From positions 1 through 13,227 of the forward strand of contig CAMKAP010000032.1 in NCBI GenBank assembly GCA_946410505.1: a DNA stretch of 13,227 bases, written 5' to 3'. Shown piece after piece: positions 5,811-13,227 of this stretch; the first letter of the stretch is position 1; each line of letters starts with the position of its first letter. The DNA comes from an uncultured Clostridia bacterium. Lineage in GTDB: Bacteria; Bacillota_A; Clostridia; Oscillospirales; Oscillospiraceae. The notes under the pieces were generated by a model. The model had not been told where the DNA came from. It was given only the letters and a program-made list of their open reading frames with translations, and made no database searches. Position numbers and translations under genes: made by a program.

Positions 5811-7919
5811 TCAGAGGATGCGGGCTTCGAACGCCTTCCGGCCGGTCAGCGCCTCCGTGCGTCCGTCCGGGCCGCCAAAGCCCGCGTAGAGCTTCCAGCT
5901 GCCGCTGCCCGGAACGCGCTCGCCCGCGTCGGTGACAACGGTGAAGGCGTCTGCGTCGGGTATGAGTGTAAAGACCGCTTCTTCTCCGGCGGCAAGATGA
6001 ATCCGCTGGAAGGCACAGAGGCTCGGGTTGGGCGGTGCGTCGGGGGATTTTTCATCGTGAACGTAGAGCTGCAGGATCTCGTCGGTATCGACGGTGCCGC
6101 GGTTTTTCACCCGCAGCTCAACGCGCTCTCTGGTGGCGCTGCATTCCGTGATCACGCAGTCTCCATAGCTCAGGCCGTAGCCGAAGGGATAGAGCGGCTC
6201 GCCGCGGTAATAGCGGTAGGTCCGGCCGCGCATGCTGTAATCGGTGAACGCGGGCAGATCCGCCAGCTCCCCGTTGCGGTAAAAGGTCAGCGGCAGCTTG
6301 CCGGAGGGAGAAGCCCTGCCGAAGAGCAGCTCTGCCACAGCCCTGCCTCCGCAGGCGCCGGGATACCAGGCCAGCAGGATCGCGTCCGCCAGTTCCTGTG
6401 CTTTTCCGGGGTCGATGGCGCTTCCGGCCATCAGCACCAGGACGGTCGGCTTTCCGACCGCGAGCACCCGCTCCATCAAAATGCGCTGGGATTCAGGCAG
6501 CAGAAGGTCTTCCTTGTCACCGGAGGTATAGCTGTTGCCGGTGTCCCCCTCTTCGCCCTCCAGGGTCTCGTCAAGCCCCAGGACAAGGATGACGGTGTCG
6601 CTGTTTTTCGCGACGGCCACAGCCTCGGCGATCCGGTCGCCCGCCAGTGCCAGCGGCTCCACCCGGTCACGGAAAAGATCGCAGCCCTGAGAGTAGAGCA
6701 CCCGGTTCTTCCCGGCAAGCAGATCCTGGATCCCCTCCAGAACGGTGATATAGCGGGAAGCCGTACCGTGGTAATTGCCGATCAGCGCGCTGCGGCTGTC
6801 CGCATTGGGTCCGATAACGCCGACGGTCCCGCATTTGGCGATGTCCAGCGGCAGAAGCCCGTTGTTTTTCAGCAGCACACAGGATTCCAGAGCGGCCCGA
6901 TGGTTCAGCTCCCGGTGTTCTCTGCAGTCAACGGCGCTGTAAGGGATCGTATCGTATTCGCTGCCGGCGCCCAGCTGCCCCAGGAGATAGCGGGTGGTAA
7001 ACAGACGGACGGCGCAGCGGGTGATGTCCTCCTCGCTGATCATGCCCTGTGCATAGGCGTTCATGATATGCTGATAGGTACAGCCGCAGTTTAAGTCGCA
7101 GCCGGCCTTCAGCGCCTTGGTCACCGATTCCGTCGGCCGGGAGGTGACCTTGTGGCTCTCGTGGAAATCCCGAATGGCCCAGCAGTCGGAGACGAAGTGG
7201 CCTTCAAAGCCCCACTCGCCGCGCAGCTTCTCCATCAGATAAGGGCTTGCACAACAGGGCTCGCCGTTGGTGCGGTTGTAGGCGCCCATGACGGCCTCAA
7301 CGCCGGATTCCTGTACCAGGGCGCGGAACGCGGGCAGATAGGTCTCCTCCAGATCCTTTTCGGAGGCGACGGCGTTGAAGCTGTGCCGCAGAGCCTCAGG
7401 GCCGCTGTGGACCGCGAAGTGCTTGGCACAGGCGGCAACCTTCAGCGTCTCCCCCTGCCCCTGCAGCCCGCGTACAAAGGCCATGCCCATCCGGGCCGTC
7501 AGATAGGGGTCCTCCCCGTAGGTCTCATGGCCGCGGCCCCATCGGGGGTCACGGAAAATATTGATGTTGGGCGACCACATGGTCAGCCCGTGATAAATGT
7601 CCCGGTCTTCTTCCGCTGTGAGCGCGTTGTATTTGGCTCTGGCCTCCGTGGAGATCGCGTCGCCGATCTGCTCCAGCAGCGCTTCGTCGAACATGGCCGC
7701 CATGCCGATCGCCTGGGGAAAAACGGTCGCTGTGCCGCCCCGGGCAACACCGTGCAGTGCTTCGTTCCACCAGTTGTAAGCCGGAATGCCCAGCCGCTCG
7801 ATGGCCGGCGCGTCAAAGCGGAGCTGACTTGCCCGCTCTTCCACGCTCATCCGGCTCACCATCTCTTCCGCCAGGTTTTTTGCCTGTTCACGTGTCATGC
7901 GCAGTTCCTCAAGCGCCAT
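5811..7919 (-). CDS. Glycoside hydrolase family 3, cytoplasmic beta-glucosidase/beta-xylosidase
   Basis: The 702-residue enzyme should remove terminal beta-linked glucose or xylose from imported oligosaccharides. The N-terminal TIM-barrel domain (about 10-320) has NWWNEALHGVAR (49-60), AAMFDEALL, DPRWGRGHETYGEDPYL (124-140) and the KH pair at K166-H167. HFVSDCWAI (241-249) holds the likely nucleophile D245. The second alpha/beta domain (about 340-545) contains LEGEEGDTG (453-461), where the general acid/base Glu is expected, and a fibronectin III-like domain runs from about 597 to the end. PLYPFGYGLSY (575-585) is a family hallmark. There is no signal peptide, so it acts inside the cell. NWWNEALHGVAR and LEGEE lean toward xylosidase-type members, but specificity is not settled. 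Start: ATG at 7919 has a weak ribosome site; ATG at 7898 (residue 8) follows TTGAGGA with better spacing. Confidence 0.93.
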   Translation of the reverse strand: MALEELRMTREQAKNLAEEMVSRMSVEERASQLRFDAPAIERLGIPAYNWWNEALHGVARGGTATVFPQAIGMAAMFDEALLEQIGDAISTEARAKYNALTAEEDRDIYHGLTMWSPNINIFRDPRWGRGHETYGEDPYLTARMGMAFVRGLQGQGETLKVAACAKHFAVHSGPEALRHSFNAVASEKDLEETYLPAFRALVQESGVEAVMGAYNRTNGEPCCASPYLMEKLRGEWGFEGHFVSDCWAIRDFHESHKVTSRPTESVTKALKAGCDLNCGCTYQHIMNAYAQGMISEEDITRCAVRLFTTRYLLGQLGAGSEYDTIPYSAVDCREHRELNHRAALESCVLLKNNGLLPLDIAKCGTVGVIGPNADSRSALIGNYHGTASRYITVLEGIQDLLAGKNRVLYSQGCDLFRDRVEPLALAGDRIAEAVAVAKNSDTVILVLGLDETLEGEEGDTGNSYTSGDKEDLLLPESQRILMERVLAVGKPTVLVLMAGSAIDPGKAQELADAILLAWYPGACGGRAVAELLFGRASPSGKLPLTFYRNGELADLPAFTDYSMRGRTYRYYRGEPLYPFGYGLSYGDCVITECSATRERVELRVKNRGTVDTDEILQLYVHDEKSPDAPPNPSLCAFQRIHLAAGEEAVFTLIPDADAFTVVTDAGERVPGSGSWKLYAGFGGPDGRTEALTGRKAFEARIL

Positions 7920-7927
7920 TTGGCGCT
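7912..7927 (-). promoter_or_regulatory. Small inverted repeat across the GH3 start codon
   Basis: The arms agcgcc (7912-7917) and ggcgct (7922-7927) flank attt, so in the mRNA the first ATG of the GH3 gene lies in the loop and 3' arm. Pairing would cover the proposed start at 7919 but leave the in-frame ATG at 7898, with its own TTGAGGA, free. It may be chance, or it may favour the downstream start. Confidence 0.3.
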
Positions 7928-7931
7928 CTCA

Positions 7932-8942
7932 TCAATTCAGCTGTTTTACTGTCTCGCCTTCCAGCAGGCGGCCCTTCACCACGATATGCTCCGGCAGAGC
8001 GGTGCGGGGGTGTTCGATCCTCTCGATGAGCTTGTCGGCGGCGATCCGCCCAAGCGCTTCCGTATTCTGCTCCCAGGTGGTGAGCCGGGGGCTGATCACC
8101 CGGGCCAGGTGAATGCCGTCGTAACCGACGACGGAAATATCCTCCGGCACCCGCAGCCCGGCTTCCGCAATGGCCGTTGCACCGCCGATATAGGAATAGT
8201 CGTCCGAATAAAAGATGCAGGTGGGTCTTTCCTTTTGTTCGAGGATGACCTTTGTCGCTTCATGGCAGCTTCTCGGCTCATGGTACTCGCAGCCCACAAT
8301 GTATTCATCCGGCACATGCAGGCCCAGTTCGTCGCAGGCCCTGTAGAAGCCGGTCAGTCGGTTCTCCGTCACCGCCGTGTCGTTGCCGTGAATGTAGGCA
8401 ATGCGGCGATGCCCTTTCTCATAGGCATAGCGGACCAGACTCATCATACCCGCGGAGTTGTCGGACAGGACTGCCGTCCTGTTGTGAAACACATGGTCCA
8501 ATGTGACGAGCGGCAGGTTTGACTGCGCCAGCTCCTGCACCAGCGGATCCTGAAAATCCGCGCAGATGATGGCTACGCCATCCACGCCGCGATAGAGCGC
8601 GTGCTGCAGATAGCTCCTGCCCTGCAGGCCCACATTGCTGTTGATAAAGCAGATGTCATAACCCCGGCGCTCCGACTCGATGCGGAAAAAGTTCAGCATG
8701 GAGGCGAAATACTCATGCATGAAGCCACTGTTCTGAAGGTCCACAAACAGGATGCCCAGATTATAGGTCCTGTTCGTTTTCAGCGCGCGGGCGGCGGAGT
8801 TGGCAGTATAGCCCAGCTCCTTTGCGGCAGCCAGGATCTGACGGCGGGTCGCTTCCCCGATCCCCTGCTGCCCGTTGAGGGCTTTGCTCACCGTAGCCAC
8901 TGAAACATTGCATTTGTTGGCAATATCTTTCATGGAAACCAC
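7932..8942 (-). CDS. LacI-family transcriptional repressor of the sugar operon
   Basis: The 336-residue regulator has an N-terminal LacI helix-turn-helix (MKDIANKCNVSVATVSKALN, residues 4-23) and the hinge-helix region ANSAARALKT (47-56). A periplasmic-binding-protein-like sensor domain runs from about 60 (YNLGILF) to the end, with EDISVVGYDG and PRLTTW blocks typical of the family. The gene uses a GTG start at 8942: GGAGG at 8951-8955 is eight bases upstream, whereas the internal ATG (residue 4) would be 17 bases away. It is the first gene of the operon and its stop lies 12 bases before the GH3 ATG, so it probably represses its own operon. The effector is presumably a sugar from the imported substrate (inference). 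Three operator-like sites lie upstream. Confidence 0.95.
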   Translation of the reverse strand: MVSMKDIANKCNVSVATVSKALNGQQGIGEATRRQILAAAKELGYTANSAARALKTNRTYNLGILFVDLQNSGFMHEYFASMLNFFRIESERRGYDICFINSNVGLQGRSYLQHALYRGVDGVAIICADFQDPLVQELAQSNLPLVTLDHVFHNRTAVLSDNSAGMMSLVRYAYEKGHRRIAYIHGNDTAVTENRLTGFYRACDELGLHVPDEYIVGCEYHEPRSCHEATKVILEQKERPTCIFYSDDYSYIGGATAIAEAGLRVPEDISVVGYDGIHLARVISPRLTTWEQNTEALGRIAADKLIERIEHPRTALPEHIVVKGRLLEGETVKQLN

Positions 8943-8959
8943 GGCGCCCGCCTCCGTTA

Positions 8960-8973
8960 GTTAATCGTTTTCG
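8960..8973 (-). promoter_or_regulatory. LacI-family operator-like site O1
   Basis: GTTAATCGTTTTCG contains the AANCGNTT core of LacI-family operators (general form TGNAANCGNTTNCA). It sits four bases upstream of the repressor's GGAGG, where a bound protein could block transcription. The 13 bases at 8962-8974 recur exactly, inverted, at 9220-9232. Confidence 0.6.
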
Positions 8974-8987
8974 TATTTTCAAAATAC
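8973..8987. promoter_or_regulatory. 15-bp perfect odd palindrome next to O1
   Basis: The arms gtatttt (8973-8979) and aaaatac (8981-8987) mirror each other around one central C. The single-base centre is too tight for a good RNA loop, which favours a protein site on DNA. It abuts O1. The binding factor is unknown. Confidence 0.35.
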
Positions 8988-9004
8988 AGCTTTTTTTCAA
9001 ATTA

Positions 9005-9018
9005 CGCAAGCGTTTATC
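9005..9018 (-). promoter_or_regulatory. LacI-family operator-like site O2
   Basis: CGCAAGCGTTTATC matches the GNAANCGNTT part of the family consensus but departs from it at both ends. It follows a TTTACA hexamer (minus strand, 9025-9020) that could be a -35 element, so it would fall in the promoter spacer. A CcpA-type cre site is an alternative reading, with one mismatch in its conserved left half. Confidence 0.5.
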
Positions 9019-9220
9019 CTGTAAAAATACCGTGAAAAATGATTTTTGTTAGAAGCGCACAGTTTGTTCCCGCTTAAATTGTGCTGTTTGCACAGAAAGC
9101 CTCCTCATCGTCCGGAAGTGGGGCGGAACGAGTGAAAAACAGTGTCTTTCCCGGCAAATCGGCCGCATTATTACGGAAATATTCACATTTCCACACTGCA
9201 CGGGCGGCTTGTCTTCGACA

Positions 9221-9234
9221 CGAAAACGATTACC
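9221..9234 (-). promoter_or_regulatory. LacI-family operator-like site O3 next to TTGACA
   Basis: CGAAAACGATTACC matches GNAANCGNTTNC. On the minus strand it directly follows a consensus -35 hexamer TTGACA (9240-9235), the usual layout for repression, although no recognisable -10 follows at 16-18 bases. Its 13-base inverse match to O1 suggests that one protein binds both. Confidence 0.55.
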
Positions 9235-9282
9235 TGTCAAAACAGCAAGAAAGCGATCGCTCTACCTGCAGGCTTCCCGGCA

Positions 9283-9330
9283 GAAAGAGAGGCGAATCCG
9301 CGCAGCAGGCAGCGGATTCGCCTCTCTTTC
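9283..9330 (-). terminator. Terminator hairpin of the atp operon
   Basis: A perfect 19-bp stem (9283-9301 with 9312-9330) surrounds a 10-base loop, 42 bases past the end of atpC. On the minus strand the 3' arm ends in CTCTCTTTC, but no long T-run follows. The stem length and position make it the likely end of ATP synthase transcription. Confidence 0.7.
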
Positions 9331-9372
9331 CGGTATTCGTATCCTGTGCTGCCGGCCGCGGCAGTCCCTCGG

Positions 9373-9639
9373 TTATTCCGTCCGGGCGGCGTCGCCGCAG
9401 AGGACGGTCATCTCATTGTCGCCTACACTGGCCACGCCCTCGCTGATGCGCACGCGGACGGCGCTCCCGTCCTCCAGCGTGCAGAGCAGCATGCCCCTGC
9501 TGACAGCGCAGAGCATGGGCGCGTGATGCGCCATGACGCCCAGAGAGCCGAAGCCCGTGGGGAGTCTGACAGAACGCACCCGGGCGTCCAGCACGGTGGA
9601 CTCGCTTGTCACAACAGACAGATGAAACAGATCTCCCAT
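9373..9639 (-). CDS. atpC: F1Fo ATP synthase epsilon subunit, short form
   Basis: The 88-residue protein forms part of the central stalk of F1 and links the rotor to the catalytic head. FHLSVVTSESTVLD (5-18), GSLGVMAHHAPMLCAV (31-46) and ISEGVASVGDNEMTVLC (65-81) are the conserved beta-sandwich blocks of the N-terminal domain. The usual 130-140-residue protein continues with two C-terminal helices that can inhibit ATP hydrolysis, and these are absent. The stop is followed by a non-coding stretch, so it is either a natural short form, as known in some bacteria such as green sulfur bacteria, or a truncation. It starts nine bases after atpD, with GAGGG overlapping the atpD stop. Confidence 0.92.
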   Translation of the reverse strand: MGDLFHLSVVTSESTVLDARVRSVRLPTGFGSLGVMAHHAPMLCAVSRGMLLCTLEDGSAVRVRISEGVASVGDNEMTVLCGDAARTE

Positions 9640-9648
9640 GGTTCGCCC

Positions 9649-11100
<1,452 letters not shown>

Positions 11101-11133
11101 TCAGCCGGTCAAGGAAGACTCGCCTGCACGGCT

Positions 11134-12006
11134 TCATGACCTGTCTGTGCTGTTCTGGCGAAGAGCCTCGGCACCGCCGGCGATTTCGGAGATCTCCGTG
11201 GTAATCGCCGCCTGCCGCGCGTGGTTGAGCTGCAGCGTGAGCTCGTTTATCAGTTCCTCTGTATTGTCCGCCGCGGCGGTCATGGCCGTCATACGGGCGG
11301 AGTGCTCGCCGGTGCGAGCCTCCAGAAGCGCCGTGTGTACTGCGTTTTGAAAGGCCATGTCCACAAGCGTTCTGATCAGGGTCTCCCCGTCCGGCTCATA
11401 AATGACTTTCCGCTCCGGGCTCTCACCCGCGGGCTCGAAAGCCATGGGCAGCAGCGTCCGGCTTTCGGGAAGCTGCTGGAGGACCGAGCGGAAGTGCTGG
11501 TACACCAGCACGATCTCGTCCGCCTCGCCGGAGGTATAGAGCTTCCGGAGGTATGCGCAGACGCCCTCGGCTTCCCTCGCCTCCGGCGCGTCGCTGATCT
11601 CAAAGCTCTTTCGGATGGGGATGTTGGCGGCGGGGATCATATCTCTCCCCCAGCGGCCGCAGACCACCAGGAACTTCTCCCGTTCCTCTTCTGCCGCCAG
11701 CTCCTCCAGGAAGCGCAGCAGCGCGGAGTTGTAGGTCCCGCAGAGGCCGCGGTTGCCCACGATCAGCACATAGCAGACGCGCGCGTTTTCCTCATGCCGG
11801 CGCAGGAGCGGATGCTCCGGCGTCTGCACGCCGCGCAGCGCCTCCCGCAGCATTTCGCCGCTGCGTTCGGAATACTCCTTCAACGAGGCAAAGGCGCTCT
11901 GGGTGCGCCGGAGTTTGGCCGCCGCAACCATTTTCATGGATTTTGTGATCTGCTGGGTATTCTCCACACTTTTGATTCGTGTGCGGATGGCGCGCAGATT
12001 CGCCAT
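11134..12006 (-). CDS. atpG: F1Fo ATP synthase gamma subunit (central shaft)
   Basis: The 290-residue protein forms the rotating coiled-coil shaft inside the alpha3-beta3 head. The N-terminal helix MANLRAIRTRIKSVENTQQI continues into TKSMKMVAAAKLRR, and the C-terminal helix has NHARQAAITTEISEIAGGA (about 262-280); these are the two conserved ends of the family. The middle part (about 75-200, including YVLIVGNRGLCGTYN) forms the variable Rossmann-like domain. AAGGA lies nine bases before the ATG. It is separated from atpA by an unusually long 198-base gap. Length is normal and no key region is missing. Confidence 0.97.
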   Translation of the reverse strand: MANLRAIRTRIKSVENTQQITKSMKMVAAAKLRRTQSAFASLKEYSERSGEMLREALRGVQTPEHPLLRRHEENARVCYVLIVGNRGLCGTYNSALLRFLEELAAEEEREKFLVVCGRWGRDMIPAANIPIRKSFEISDAPEAREAEGVCAYLRKLYTSGEADEIVLVYQHFRSVLQQLPESRTLLPMAFEPAGESPERKVIYEPDGETLIRTLVDMAFQNAVHTALLEARTGEHSARMTAMTAAADNTEELINELTLQLNHARQAAITTEISEIAGGAEALRQNSTDRS

Positions 12007-12204
12007 ACGATCACATCCTTACGTCAGAAGAAGCGCACTTCATTCCGCTTCCACGGTTTGCGGGGGATGCCGGGAAAGCGCCATATCCGTGATCTCCTTC
12101 TTCCTCTCAAGCGCAAACCCGCATACACCGGGCTTTGCGCCTGCAGAAGCATGCGTGAGGGGCAGAAAGTCTATCCCTGCATTCCTCAAAACTCACGACT
12201 TGTC
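12007..12204 (-). other. Long atpA-atpG spacer with a hairpin at 12111-12140
   Basis: The spacer holds no credible reading frame. It contains an inverted repeat, gcgcaaacccg (12111-12121) with cgggctttgcgc (12129-12140), giving a stem of 11 pairs with a one-base bulge and a seven-base loop. No T-run follows. A processing or stability element is possible; the sequence does not settle it. Confidence 0.45.

Positions 12205-13227
<1,023 letters not shown>

Larger units (their letters stand above)
8943..9372. other. Regulatory intergenic region between sugar operon and atp operon
   Basis: No convincing gene lies here. The stretch carries the upstream control region of the LacI-led operon (three operator-like sites and a 15-bp palindrome) and, at its right end, the atp operon terminator. 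Candidate minus-strand -35 hexamers are TTGAAA (9000-8995), TTTACA (9025-9020) and TTGACA (9240-9235). None has a good TATAAT at 16-18 bases, so I do not fix a promoter. Two small hairpins, tgtgc/gcaca (9080-9094) and ggaaat/atttcc (9175-9192), lie in between with no clear role. Confidence 0.6.

Noticed and set aside
7152..8522. Long antisense frames opposite real genes (also 907-1740, 2591-3460, 3420-4340, 4720-5715, 5997-7094, 9142-10368 and 11221-12921)
   Set aside because: Each is a shadow of a well-identified gene on the other strand, caused by high GC at third codon positions. None has family motifs.
9252..9261. agcgatcgct palindrome, resembling the cyanobacterial HIP1 repeat
   Set aside because: It is a single occurrence in a non-cyanobacterial context; a 10-base palindrome is easily chance.

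Overview
The window most likely comes from a GC-rich, low-G+C-lineage-type Firmicute of class Clostridia, probably a gut Oscillospiraceae/Ruminococcaceae relative. This is inferred from strong AGGAGG-type ribosome sites, a tRNA gene with encoded CCA, a Y-family polymerase/YolD-like pair, a clostridial-style GH3 enzyme with an MsmEFG-type importer, and a clostridial signal peptide. The species cannot be fixed from the sequence alone.

Layout, left to right. (1) 1-53: the 3' part of a tRNA-Leu(UAA) on the plus strand. A hairpin overlaps its CCA end. Then come about 550 bases without a credible gene, full of strong inverted repeats, a degenerate direct repeat and a compact cloverleaf-like fold. 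(2) 607-2534, plus strand: a two-gene operon for an error-prone Y-family DNA polymerase with a beta-clamp-binding motif and a YolD-like small protein, overlapping by one base. A large hairpin (2545-2588) separates it from the convergent genes to its right. (3) 8942 down to 2603, minus strand: a carbohydrate-use operon in the order LacI-type repressor, cytoplasmic GH3 beta-glycosidase, secreted sugar-binding protein, MalF-type permease, MalG-type permease. No ATPase is encoded, so the importer probably borrows a shared MsmX/UgpC-type ATPase. (4) 8943-9372: a regulatory intergenic region with three LacI-family operator-like sites. Two of them share 13 identical bases in inverted orientation 258 bp apart. 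(5) 13227 down to 9373, minus strand: the distal part of the F1Fo ATP synthase operon, atpA (5' end outside the window), atpG, atpD, atpC, followed by a 19-bp hairpin terminator. The atpC product is only 88 residues and lacks the usual C-terminal helical domain.

How the parts work together. The sugar operon looks like a self-contained uptake-and-hydrolysis module: the binding protein captures an oligosaccharide, the two permeases import it, the GH3 enzyme hydrolyses it in the cytoplasm, and the LacI-type protein probably represses the whole operon including its own gene. The polymerase/YolD pair is probably a mutagenic translesion module; no recognisable LexA box was found in its leader. I saw no CRISPR array, transposase, integrase or clearly new multi-gene system. 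The most distinctive signals are the operator architecture upstream of the repressor, the short epsilon subunit, the structured polymerase leader and the tRNA-distal repeat region.
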